Assembly (NCBI GenBank): GCA_009728235.1
Contig: WNZI01000007.1
Span: 50,364 to 114,363 of the forward strand
Direction of reading: 5' to 3'
DNA length: 64,000 nucleotides
DNA from: Vibrio cholerae
GTDB lineage: Bacteria; Actinomycetota; Actinomycetes; Actinomycetales; Micrococcaceae
Part shown: positions 26,355 through 34,702 of the stretch, piece after piece
Layout of the letters: each line of letters begins with the position of its first letter
Position numbering within the stretch: the first letter of the stretch is position 1
Made by a program: the position numbers and the translations under genes
Notes under the pieces: model-generated
What the model was told of the DNA's origin: nothing
Seen by the model: only the letters and a program-made list of their open reading frames with translations
Databases searched by the model: none

Positions 26355-26442
26355 CTCCGCCCGTATGCCGGCGGCTCCGGGGACCGGGCGGTGCAGGCGC
26401 TCGAGGCGGCCGGCTCCGCCCGTATGCCGGCGGCTCCGGGGA
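26355..26442. repeat. 29-bp direct repeat in intergenic DNA
   Basis: A 29-bp sequence (CTCCGCCCGTATGCC core) occurs at 26355-26383 and again, identical, at 26414-26442, a 59-bp period. Each copy contains the palindromic GCCGGCGGC. It lies downstream of both flanking genes. Function unknown; a partial duplication is the simplest reading. Confidence 0.8.
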
Positions 26443-26467
26443 GCGTGCGACGGCGGCGGTCGGCTGC

Positions 26468-28504
26468 CTACCGGGCGCGGGCGGCCGGGGCTCTGGTGAG
26501 AACCGCCCTGGCGATGGCATCGGCATCCAGGAGGGTCCTGCTCCCCGCCTCGAGGGGAGCTCCTGCCTCGGCCGCGATGGCAGTGCCCCACTGCACCGAT
26601 GCGAGCTGAAGCCCTATCACGTACAACGACTCCTGCTCCTTGCCCGTGTGATCCACGGCCCGATAGGGCGGCGCCGTGACGTCGAGCCCGGCGGACGTCA
26701 CCGGAACGCCGTCCTCCGCCATGTAGGTCCTCGGCCGGACCGCTCCGCTGCGCAGGAGATCGCGCATGAGCGGGGACAGGCTCGTCGACACCCGGTTCGC
26801 GGGCATCATGGCCTCGACGAGGTAGCGGGCCCTGAAGGATTCGCCGTGCACCCAGGGCGAGCTCGCTCGGAACAGTGCCTCGTCCGCGTCGAAGCCGAAG
26901 CTGGGACTGGGCCCGACGAATCGGACAGTGCCGGCCCGGACGAGTGCTGCCAGCTGGGCGATGCGCAACGGCGGCGGGCCGCTGGCCAGTCCTTCGACGA
27001 GCGGTTCGAACCAGCCCCTCAACTCCGCGTTCCAGGACGAGTCGGAGATGCCACCGTCAGCAACGGCCTGCTTGATCACCGAGCGTCCTGCGTTCATCGC
27101 ACCGATGGCCATCTTCAGCGGGTCGTCCTCGCCCCTGCCGGAACCGGCCGCATCATCGTCGAGGTAGCCGAGGACGGCGGCGCTGAACTCCTCGCCGTCG
27201 GCGAAGCGGCGCCCGGCGAAGGGATGCGCGAGAGATTCGACGTCGATCCGTCGATCCTCCGGCACCGCTCGCTGGATCACCTCTGCCGCCGCAGCCTGCC
27301 ACGCAGGTCCCTCCGTGGCCAGGGCCGAATCGAGCTGCTCGAGGAAGGCCTCGGCCGGACCGGGGAGTAGCCGGGCGTCCGTCCGGCAGAGCGTGGTGTA
27401 GTACGCCCACAGCACGTCGCGGTGCAGGAGCGGCCAGATGTCGTGATCGAAGCCCGGCTGAACACCGGACGTCCTGAACGAGAGGACGCGGTCCGTCGTG
27501 CAGAACCGCAACCGGACACTGCGCGGGATGTAGGAATCGAGGTCGGCCTTCGCGCGGTAGGGAACTCCCCGACGCGAGGCCGCCACGAGCCGGGGCTCCC
27601 TGCCCGACGCCTCGTAGTCGAGCCTGCCGTCATGCCTGACGGAGAAACGCCCGCCGCGGCCCTCCGTCAGGTGGATCATCGCGTCGAAGAAGTTCAGCCC
27701 GAGTCCGCGGATGAGGACGGTCTTCCCCGCCGGGATGCGGTTCCAGTCGACGTCGGCCGGGACCGCAGGCGGCCAGTACTGCAGCCCGTGCCGGGCTGCG
27801 GCGTCCTGCAGTTTCTCCTGCTCGGGTGTCAGGGTCGCCGCGAGATGGCCGACGGCGAGGACCACGTCGTCCGCGTCGAGGTGCGACCCATCGTCCAGTG
27901 CGATCCGCCATCGGTACGCAGGTTCTGTGCCACCTTCAGCGCCGCCAGCCGGGTGAGGACACGTGGATCCGTGCCCGGAGGGAGCCGGGGCAGCTTCGGG
28001 GGGCGCCTGCTGGTGCCGCTCGAGACCGACGGCGTCATGGCGGTGGTGCAGGACGGTCAGACCCGGCCCGGCCTGCCGGGTCACGGCAGCGAACACCCAG
28101 GCGAGGTACCGACCGTACAGCGCCCTGCTGGGGAAGTCGCTGGACCGGAGCGCGCGACACTCGGCCAGGTCCGCAGCGCTCACGTCCCGGAACTCTCCGT
28201 CAGCGGCTCTTCGCCGCCACTCGTCGAAGGACAGGGCGACCGCGCTCTGGGCAAGGCCTGCTGCCGTGGGGCCGACCGGCACGACCGTGGGGTAGAGGCA
28301 CGGTGTGTTCATGAGGAAGAGCCGCGACTGATCGGTGCGCCAGATATGCCCCGGTCCCGGCTCATGGGGCTCGATGACGTGGATGACGACCTCACGAGCG
28401 GCAGGTCCGAGAGCAGAGTGCTGCGCGATCAGCCGCTCCACCACGGAGGTGCCGCGGGGTCCACCGCCGATGACGGCGACCTGCAGTGCCTCCTGGTTCT
28501 CCAC
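26468..28504 (-). CDS. FAD/NAD(P)-binding protein (NAD_binding_9 family)
   Basis: A 678-residue cytosolic flavoprotein of unknown substrate. The N-terminus has a dinucleotide-binding loop (VAVIGGGPRGTSVVERLIAQ). The family motifs (GHIWRTDQSRLFLMNT, DVVLAVGHLAA, VLIRGLGLNFFDAMIHLTEG with its second Rossmann loop) follow, and the end is IGLQLASVQWGTAIAAEAGA. This class is common in actinobacteria and sometimes called HpaO-like or adenylate-cyclase-associated, but no activity is established. The GTG start at 28504 sits 6 nt from a TAGTCT -10 box, suggesting a leaderless mRNA. It diverges from the S9 peptidase gene. Confidence 0.85.
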   Translation of the reverse strand: MENQEALQVAVIGGGPRGTSVVERLIAQHSALGPAAREVVIHVIEPHEPGPGHIWRTDQSRLFLMNTPCLYPTVVPVGPTAAGLAQSAVALSFDEWRRRAADGEFRDVSAADLAECRALRSSDFPSRALYGRYLAWVFAAVTRQAGPGLTVLHHRHDAVGLERHQQAPPEAAPAPSGHGSTCPHPAGGAEGGTEPAYRWRIALDDGSHLDADDVVLAVGHLAATLTPEQEKLQDAAARHGLQYWPPAVPADVDWNRIPAGKTVLIRGLGLNFFDAMIHLTEGRGGRFSVRHDGRLDYEASGREPRLVAASRRGVPYRAKADLDSYIPRSVRLRFCTTDRVLSFRTSGVQPGFDHDIWPLLHRDVLWAYYTTLCRTDARLLPGPAEAFLEQLDSALATEGPAWQAAAAEVIQRAVPEDRRIDVESLAHPFAGRRFADGEEFSAAVLGYLDDDAAGSGRGEDDPLKMAIGAMNAGRSVIKQAVADGGISDSSWNAELRGWFEPLVEGLASGPPPLRIAQLAALVRAGTVRFVGPSPSFGFDADEALFRASSPWVHGESFRARYLVEAMMPANRVSTSLSPLMRDLLRSGAVRPRTYMAEDGVPVTSAGLDVTAPPYRAVDHTGKEQESLYVIGLQLASVQWGTAIAAEAGAPLEAGSRTLLDADAIARAVLTRAPAARAR

Positions 28505-28510
28505 GCGTCA

Positions 28511-28516
28511 AGACTA
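28511..28516 (-). promoter_or_regulatory. -10 box for leaderless FAD-protein mRNA
   Basis: TAGTCT on the minus strand, 6 nt before the GTG start, matching the TANNNT-N6 layout of actinobacterial leaderless promoters. Confidence 0.5.
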
Positions 28517-28584
28517 TCCAACCCACCCGCAGCGCCCGTCCGGCGGGGACGTCGTGCCGATGGCTGTGCTCTCGGTGGCCTGCA

Positions 28585-28590
28585 TAGGAT
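28585..28590 (+). promoter_or_regulatory. -10 box for leaderless S9 peptidase mRNA
   Basis: TAGGAT 6 nt before ATG 28597, with no Shine-Dalgarno sequence between, so transcription probably starts at the A of the start codon. Confidence 0.55.
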
Positions 28591-28596
28591 GGGCCC

Positions 28597-30684
28597 ATGA
28601 CGCACTCTGCAGGGACCACCGCGACGACGGACGACCCCTTTCTCTGGCTTGAGGACATCTACGGCGAGGCGCAGCTCCAGTGGGTTCGCACCGAGAACGC
28701 GCTGACCGAGGATGCGCTCGTCACACCGGACTTCGAGAACGGTGAACGGCGCATCCTCGAAGTCCTCGACTCGACGGATCGCATCCCCATGGCCGGCAAA
28801 CACGGCGGGTTCTACTACAACTTCTGGCGCGACGCAGCGCACCGGCAGGGGATCTGGCGGCGTACTACCTGGGACAGCTATGCGTCGGACGAGCCCGACT
28901 GGGAGCTGCTGCTCGACGTCGACGCGCTGAGCGCCGACGAGGACACCGAGTGGGTGTGGGGCGGAGCCCTGTTCCTGCGCCCGGAGGAGGGCGCTCCCCA
29001 CGAGCGGGTGCTCGTGGTCCTCTCGCCCGACGGCGGAGATGCGGCACGCTACCGCGAGTTCGACCTCGCCACCCTGGCCTTCGTGGAGGGTGGTTTCGAC
29101 ATCCCGACCGCGAAGAGCCGCATCAGCTGGGCGGACCGGGACACGCTGTACGTCGGCACCGATGTCGGGCCGGGTTCGATGACCTCGAGCTCCTACCCCC
29201 GGACCGTGCGAACGGTGCGGCGGGGTGAAGAGCCCGCTACGTCCGAGCAGTACTTCGAGGTGGATGAGAACCACATGATGGCCCTCGTCGTCCATGATCC
29301 GACGCCGGGCCACGAGCGGGACATCGCCGTGGACACCATCGACTTCTACACCCGCCGGACCTATCTCCGCCAGGACGGCGCCTGGCGCCTGATCGAGGTG
29401 CCCGAGGACGCCAGTATCTCGCTGCACCGCGAGTGGTTGATCGTCCGGCCCCGGACCGAATGGTCGACGGCTGGAACCACGTACTCGGCAGGGTCGCTGC
29501 TGGTTCTGCCGCTCGATGCCTTCCTCGCCGGCGATCGTTCCTTCGAGATCGTGTTCGAGCCCGATGCCGCCACGTCCCTCCAGTCCTGGAGTTGGACGCG
29601 GGACTACCTGCTGCTGAACCTGCTGCACGACGTGTCCTCCGAGATCCGCATCCTCGACCCGGCGAACAGCTGGGCCGTCGAGCTCCTCGACGCCTGCCCT
29701 CCCCTGCATTCGGTGGACGCCTACGCGGTGGACGACGAGGACGACGACGCCGGCAACGACTACTGGCTGATCGCCACCGGATTCCTGACGCCGTCGACCC
29801 TCTATCGGGGCACGATCGGGGGAACGCACACCGCCGTCAAGTCCTCCCCGTCCTACTTCGACGAGGAACGGTTCGCGGTCGAGCAACACTTCGCTGTGTC
29901 GAGTGACGGAACGAGGGTGCCCTACTTCCAGATAGCATCGGCCGACCTGGAGCTCGACGGAGGCAATCCCACCCTGCTGTCCGGCTACGGCGGGTTCGAG
30001 CACTCGATGACACCCGCCTACAGCGGAGTCATCGGACGAGGCTGGCTCGAACGCACCACGGCGGACGGACGAACGGGTGTCTACGTCCTGGCGAACATCC
30101 GCGGAGGCGGGGAGTACGGCCCTGCGTGGCACCGCGCGGCGCTGCACGCCAATCGCCACCGCGCGTACGAGGACTTCGCGGCGATAGCGGGAGATCTCGT
30201 CCAGCGGGGGGTCACGTCGCCGGCGCTGCTCGGCTGCACGGGTCGCAGCAACGGCGGCCTGCTCGTAGGAAACATGCTCACCACCTACCCGCACCTGTTC
30301 GGTGCCATCTCGTGCGGGGTGCCACTGCTCGACATGAAGCGGTATACCCGGTTGTCGGCCGGGTTCTCGTGGATCGCCGAGTACGGGGATCCGGACGAAC
30401 CCGAGGAGTGGGAGTACGTCCGAACCTTCTCGCCCTACCACCTCCTGCGTGAGGAGGTGGTGTACCCGAAGACACTGATCTGGACGGCGACGAGCGATGA
30501 CCGGGTGGGGCCGGTCCAGGCCCGCAAGATGGCCGCGCGCATGAAGGACATGGGCGTCCAGAACGTGTGGTTCCACGAAGCGCTTGAAGGCGGCCATGCA
30601 GGGGCGTCCGACAATCGGCAGGCCGCGAGGATGCACGCCATGAGCTTCGAGTTCCTCTGGCGAGCGCTCACCGGGTCGCTCTGA
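28597..30684 (+). CDS. Prolyl oligopeptidase family serine peptidase (S9A)
   Basis: A 695-residue cytosolic peptidase of the S9A/oligopeptidase B group, cleaving short proline- or basic-residue peptides. The N-terminus (DPFLWLEDIYGEAQLQWVRT) is typical, the middle forms the seven-bladed propeller, and the C-terminal alpha/beta-hydrolase has the nucleophile Ser551 (GCTGRSNGGLLVGN; the usual first Gly of GGSxGG is Arg), Asp634/635 (ATSDDRVGP) and His667 (LEGGHAGASD). YGGFEHSMTP and VLANIRGGGEYGPAWH are family marks. There is no signal peptide. It is divergent from the FAD-protein gene with a 92-bp shared promoter region. Confidence 0.92.
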   Translation: MTHSAGTTATTDDPFLWLEDIYGEAQLQWVRTENALTEDALVTPDFENGERRILEVLDSTDRIPMAGKHGGFYYNFWRDAAHRQGIWRRTTWDSYASDEPDWELLLDVDALSADEDTEWVWGGALFLRPEEGAPHERVLVVLSPDGGDAARYREFDLATLAFVEGGFDIPTAKSRISWADRDTLYVGTDVGPGSMTSSSYPRTVRTVRRGEEPATSEQYFEVDENHMMALVVHDPTPGHERDIAVDTIDFYTRRTYLRQDGAWRLIEVPEDASISLHREWLIVRPRTEWSTAGTTYSAGSLLVLPLDAFLAGDRSFEIVFEPDAATSLQSWSWTRDYLLLNLLHDVSSEIRILDPANSWAVELLDACPPLHSVDAYAVDDEDDDAGNDYWLIATGFLTPSTLYRGTIGGTHTAVKSSPSYFDEERFAVEQHFAVSSDGTRVPYFQIASADLELDGGNPTLLSGYGGFEHSMTPAYSGVIGRGWLERTTADGRTGVYVLANIRGGGEYGPAWHRAALHANRHRAYEDFAAIAGDLVQRGVTSPALLGCTGRSNGGLLVGNMLTTYPHLFGAISCGVPLLDMKRYTRLSAGFSWIAEYGDPDEPEEWEYVRTFSPYHLLREEVVYPKTLIWTATSDDRVGPVQARKMAARMKDMGVQNVWFHEALEGGHAGASDNRQAARMHAMSFEFLWRALTGSL

Positions 30685-30822
30685 CCAGGCTCTCCGGGCC
30701 GATCCCGCGCCTCCCACGACACGGCGCAGCGCCCTGGCGCCCCGCATCGGCGCAGTTCTGACGCGTGGTTTTGCTCTTGCCGTCACCTTCTGGGTAACCT
30801 TGGGAGGCTAGAGATAGCCGCT

Positions 30823-30910
30823 GGAGACGTGCCAGAGCGGCCGAATGGGCTTCACTGCTAATGAAGTGTGGGCCTAAAGCCTACCGGGGGTTCAAATCCC
30901 CCCGTCTCCG
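30823..30910 (+). tRNA. tRNA-Ser (anticodon GCT)
   Basis: An 88-nt class II tRNA. Acceptor GGAGACG pairs with CGTCTCC, and the anticodon loop CTGCTAA (stem CTTCA/TGAAG) carries GCT at 30857-30859. It has a long variable arm and T-loop GGTTCAAATCC. No encoded CCA. Confidence 0.96.
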
Positions 30911-30915
30911 CGAAC

Positions 30916-30943
30916 GGACCCCCTGGAAACAGGGGGTCCTTTT
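30916..30943 (+). terminator. Terminator after tRNA-Ser(GCT)
   Basis: 9-bp arms (30916-30924 and 30931-30939) followed by TTTT, 5 nt after the tRNA: a textbook intrinsic terminator. Confidence 0.9.
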
Positions 30944-30961
30944 CGTTGTCGCCCCGTGCGG

Positions 30962-33076
30962 TCAGGCCTTGAGGGCGAGAGCGAAGGGCAGCACGCCGGT
31001 CGCTCCCGCGGACCGCAGTGCCCGCCCTGCCTCCGTGATGGTCCAGCGGCTGTCGGCGAAGTCGTCGACCAGCAGGATCGGCCCGGGGTTCGCGGCGAAC
31101 CACGCAGCGCCCTCGTCCGGGACGGCGAAGTGGTCCCAGACCTGAGCCAGTCGGAAGGCGCTGTTGCCACCCGGCTGGCCCTGCGGGAACCCGTTCGGAG
31201 TGGTGAGCTCTCCCAGGTAGGGGATGCGACCCACTCCTGCGAGCGCCTGGGCGAGCGATCCGACGAGGAGCGGGCGTCGCCGTGAAGGGACGCTGACCAC
31301 CGCCACCGGGCGCTCCTCCCAGCCCCACTGTGCGAGCACCCGGACGACGGCTTCGATGACGGCCGGGTCCAGCGCTGCATCGGGCGTGGAGTCCGCCATC
31401 AGTTCTCTCAGCCGGTTGCCCCAGCCCAGGTCCGTGAGGCGTGCAAGCGCCCTTCCGGGCAGGCTTACCTCACCCGGCTTCACCTTTCCCTTCAGCGGCA
31501 CTCCCAGCTTGTCCATACCGCTGGGCCATTGGCCGCGGGGCTCGAGCTCCACTCCCACCCTGCTGAGGGCTTGGTTCGCAGAATCCGACGCTTCGTGTGC
31601 CACCTCGTCCGAGTACCAGGTGCCGGCGCAGTTGTCGCAGCGCCCACACGGTGTTGCGGCTGGATCATCGAGAGAACGGGACAGGAACTCCATGCGGCAG
31701 GCCGAGGTGCTCTCGTAGTCCAGCATCGCCCGCTGCTCGACGATCCTCGCCTCGCTGATCCGCCGGTAACGCTCAGCGTCGTACGTCCAGGCCACACCGG
31801 TGCTCTCCCAGCCGCCGGTGACTTTACGGACAGCACCGTCGACGTCGAGCACTTTGAGCAGGAGTTCCAGGGGCGAGCGCTTCAGGTTGACCCGCGTCTC
31901 GAGCGCCGGCGTGGACAGGACGACGCCGGGCTCGAGGGCCTCCAGCACCCGCAGGGCGGCGTCCTGGGATGGCATGGACGCGGTGGCGAAGTACTCCCAG
32001 ATGTCGCGGTCCTCAGCGCCGGGCAGCAGCAGGACGTCCGCGTTCGGCGTCCCGCGCCCTGCCCGTCCCACCTGCTGGTAGTAGGCGACGGGCGAGGACG
32101 GCGCACCGAGGTGCACCACGAACCCGAGGTCCGGTTTGTCGAAGCCCATGCCGAGCGCACTGGTCGCCACGAGAGCCTTGACGTCGTTGTTCTTCAGGGC
32201 GGCTTCCGCGGCCTCGCGGTCTGCGGGATCGGTACGCCCCGTGTAGGCGCGGACCGCGTGGCCGTTCTCGCGCAGGAGCCGGGCTGTGTCCTCCGCGGCA
32301 GACACGGTAAGGGCGTAGATGATCCCGCTGCCCGGAAGGTCGGAGAGGTGGGTGAGGAGCCAGGCGAGGCGGGATCGCGGGCTGGGCAGGCGCAGCACCC
32401 CCAGGCGCAGTGACTTGCGGGCGAGTTCCCCGCGCAACGTGAACACATCGGTACCACCAGCGCCCAGCTGCTCCTCGACGTCCTTCACCACCCGCGAGTT
32501 GGCCGTCGCCGTCGTCGCCAGGACCGGCACGCCCTGCGGCAGTCCCATGATGAGCTCGCGCAGCCGCCGGTAGTCCGGCCGGAAGTCGTGCCCCCAGTCC
32601 GAGATGCAGTGTGCCTCGTCGATCACGAGGAGCCCCGTGCGGCGCATGAGTTCCGGGAGGTACTGCTCCCTGAAGGACGGATTGTTGAGCCGCTCGGGCG
32701 AGACGAGCAGGACGTCCACTTCGTCGGCCTGCAGCTTGGCGATGATCTCCTGCCACTCCGTCTGGTTGGCCGAGTTGATGGCCTCGGCACGGACACCTGC
32801 CCGCGCGGCGGCGGCGACCTGGTCCCGCATGAGGGCGAGCAGCGGTGAGACGATCAGGGTGGGGCCGGCACCTCGGGCCCGAAGGAGCAGACTCGCGACG
32901 AAGTAGACGGCGGACTTGCCCCAGCCGGTGCGCTGGACGACGAGGGCGCGCCGACCGCCCTCGACCAGCGCCTCGATGGCTTCGAACTGTCCGTCGTGGA
33001 ACTGTGCTTCCGGTGACCCCACGAGGGTATGGAGGATGGTGCTGGCTTGCTCGTTCAGGGTGGTGGTCGACGACAT
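30962..33076 (-). CDS. recQ: RecQ-family DNA helicase fused to a phosphoribosyltransferase-like domain
   Basis: A 704-residue ATP-dependent 3'-5' helicase. Motif I is unusual (VVQRTGWGKSAVY in place of the common PTGxGKS). Motif II is LLVIDEAHCISDWGHDFRPD (DEAH 153-156). The second RecA domain has VATSALGMGFDKPDLGFVVH and YYQQVGRAGRGTPNADVLLL, and a four-Cys zinc site follows (ACRMEF, then PCGRCDNCAGTW). Instead of an HRDC domain, the C-terminus reads like a type I phosphoribosyltransferase with the PRPP loop ILLVDDFADSRWT. ATG 33076 is chosen; longer readings overlap the divergent mutase gene. Confidence 0.9.
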   Translation of the reverse strand: MSSTTTLNEQASTILHTLVGSPEAQFHDGQFEAIEALVEGGRRALVVQRTGWGKSAVYFVASLLLRARGAGPTLIVSPLLALMRDQVAAAARAGVRAEAINSANQTEWQEIIAKLQADEVDVLLVSPERLNNPSFREQYLPELMRRTGLLVIDEAHCISDWGHDFRPDYRRLRELIMGLPQGVPVLATTATANSRVVKDVEEQLGAGGTDVFTLRGELARKSLRLGVLRLPSPRSRLAWLLTHLSDLPGSGIIYALTVSAAEDTARLLRENGHAVRAYTGRTDPADREAAEAALKNNDVKALVATSALGMGFDKPDLGFVVHLGAPSSPVAYYQQVGRAGRGTPNADVLLLPGAEDRDIWEYFATASMPSQDAALRVLEALEPGVVLSTPALETRVNLKRSPLELLLKVLDVDGAVRKVTGGWESTGVAWTYDAERYRRISEARIVEQRAMLDYESTSACRMEFLSRSLDDPAATPCGRCDNCAGTWYSDEVAHEASDSANQALSRVGVELEPRGQWPSGMDKLGVPLKGKVKPGEVSLPGRALARLTDLGWGNRLRELMADSTPDAALDPAVIEAVVRVLAQWGWEERPVAVVSVPSRRRPLLVGSLAQALAGVGRIPYLGELTTPNGFPQGQPGGNSAFRLAQVWDHFAVPDEGAAWFAANPGPILLVDDFADSRWTITEAGRALRSAGATGVLPFALALKA

Positions 33077-33159
33077 GTCCCCAGTATCCCAGCCGCCTCC
33101 CCCACCCGACCCGGGTGCGAGCACGCCATGTGGGCAACTGTGGCGCGGATCCCACCCGA

Positions 33160-33165
33160 TACACT
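33160..33165 (+). promoter_or_regulatory. -10 box for leaderless phosphohexomutase mRNA
   Basis: TACACT 7 nt before GTG 33173 with no Shine-Dalgarno sequence; layout of an actinobacterial leaderless promoter. Confidence 0.55.
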
Positions 33166-33172
33166 TCCAAGC

Positions 33173-34579
33173 GTGACTACACCCCTCGATCTCTCTGCAT
33201 CCTTCAAGGCCTACGACGTCCGCGGCATCGTCGGTGAGACCATCACCGCGGAGTCGGTCCGGGCGGTCGGAGCAGCCTTCGTCGATTCGCTGGAGCTGGC
33301 CGGTGAGACCATCCTGGTCGGCGGCGACATGCGGCCGTCGTCCCCCGAATTCTCGAAGGCGTTCTCCGACGGTGCCACGCGGCGCGGGGCCAACGTGCTC
33401 TTCCTCGACCTGATCTCCACGGACGAGCTGTACTACGCGAGCGGCACCCTCGACGCCGCCGGCGTGACCTTCACGGCCAGCCACAATCCGGCGCAGTACA
33501 ACGGCATGAAGATGACACGACCCGGCGCAGTACCCGTGTCGTCGGAGACCGGTCTGAAGGACGTGCAGCAACGCGCCGAGCGCTACCTGGCGGACGGCTC
33601 CATCCCCGCCGTAGCGGTTCAGGGCCTGACGAGCGTGCGCGACATCCTCGAGGAGTATTCGCGGTTCCTCCGCGCCCAGGTCGATCTGTCGTCGTCGCGC
33701 CCGCTCAAGATCGTCGTCGACGCCGGCAACGGTATGGCCGGACTGACCACACCCGCCGTCCTCGGTGATCGCCTCCTGCCCGCGCTGCCGTTCGATATCG
33801 TCCCCCTCTACTTCGAACTCGACGGTTCGTTCCCGAACCACCCGGCCAACCCCCTCGAGCCCGAGAACCTCCGGGACCTGCAGGCCGCCGTCGTCGAGCA
33901 CGGCGCCGACATCGGGATCGCTTTCGACGGCGACGCCGACCGCTGCTTCATCATCGACGAGCTGGGGCAGCCGGTCTCCCCGAGCGCCATCACAGCCATG
34001 GTCGCCCGACGCGAGATCGCCCGGGCCCAGGCCGCCGGCGAGTCCGAGCCGGTCATCATCCACAACCTGATCACCTCGCGTGCCGTGCCGGAACTGATCA
34101 GGCACGACGGCGGTCGGCCGGTGCGCACGCGCGTGGGCCACTCCTTCATCAAGGCGGTCATGGCCACGGAAGGCGCGGTGTTCGGCGGTGAGCACTCCGC
34201 CCACTACTACTTCAGGGACTTCTGGAACGCGGACACCGGCATGCTCGCCGCCATGCACGTGCTGGCTGCGCTGGGTGAGCAGGACGGCCCGCTGTCGGAG
34301 CTCGGCAGGGAGTACGAGCCCTACTTCTCCTCCGGCGAGGTCAACTCGAAGGTCGAGGACCTTCCGGGCTCCATCGCCCGGGCACGCGCGGAGTTCGAGC
34401 AGGACGGCGTCGTCGTCGACGACCTCGACGGCCTCACCTTCACCCCGGACCACGGCGACTGGTGGTTCAACCTGCGCCCCTCGAACACCGAGCCCTATCT
34501 GCGCCTGAACGCGGAAGCGGTGGACCCGCAGACCCTGGAGGATCTCGTGCAGCGCGTCCTCGCCGTCATCCGCGACTAG
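33173..34579 (+). CDS. manB: Phosphomannomutase/phosphoglucomutase
   Basis: A 468-residue cytosolic alpha-D-phosphohexomutase that interconverts sugar 6- and 1-phosphates for GDP-mannose or glucan and wall precursors. It has the active-site phosphoserine loop (GVTFTASHNPAQYNGMKMT), metal-binding loop (IAFDGDADRCFII), sugar-binding loop (GGEHSAHYYFRDF) and phosphate-binding loop (LRPSNTEPYLRLNAE). Length is normal. Start GTG 33173 is preferred because of the TACACT box 7 nt upstream. Whether mannose or glucose phosphate is the main substrate cannot be decided from sequence. It is divergent from recQ and convergent with the PEP carboxykinase gene. Confidence 0.92.
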   Translation: MTTPLDLSASFKAYDVRGIVGETITAESVRAVGAAFVDSLELAGETILVGGDMRPSSPEFSKAFSDGATRRGANVLFLDLISTDELYYASGTLDAAGVTFTASHNPAQYNGMKMTRPGAVPVSSETGLKDVQQRAERYLADGSIPAVAVQGLTSVRDILEEYSRFLRAQVDLSSSRPLKIVVDAGNGMAGLTTPAVLGDRLLPALPFDIVPLYFELDGSFPNHPANPLEPENLRDLQAAVVEHGADIGIAFDGDADRCFIIDELGQPVSPSAITAMVARREIARAQAAGESEPVIIHNLITSRAVPELIRHDGGRPVRTRVGHSFIKAVMATEGAVFGGEHSAHYYFRDFWNADTGMLAAMHVLAALGEQDGPLSELGREYEPYFSSGEVNSKVEDLPGSIARARAEFEQDGVVVDDLDGLTFTPDHGDWWFNLRPSNTEPYLRLNAEAVDPQTLEDLVQRVLAVIRD

Positions 34580-34702
34580 CCCCCGGGAACCGCGAGGATC
34601 GACAGCGGTCCTGCCGGTCATCCCTGCAGCACAGCGTCGCGGTCCGAGAAAGCGGACCCGCCGATGCTGTCGGGCTGAAAATCTCCGGCGATTCCGTCGG
34701 CG

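Noticed and set aside
28429..30786. 785-codon leftward frame opposite the S9 peptidase
   Set aside because: The peptidase has a full catalytic triad; the reverse frame is a shadow without motifs.
33077..34621. N-terminal extension of recQ by more than 500 codons
   Set aside because: It would run antisense through the phosphohexomutase gene; RecQ homology begins at the ATG 33076.
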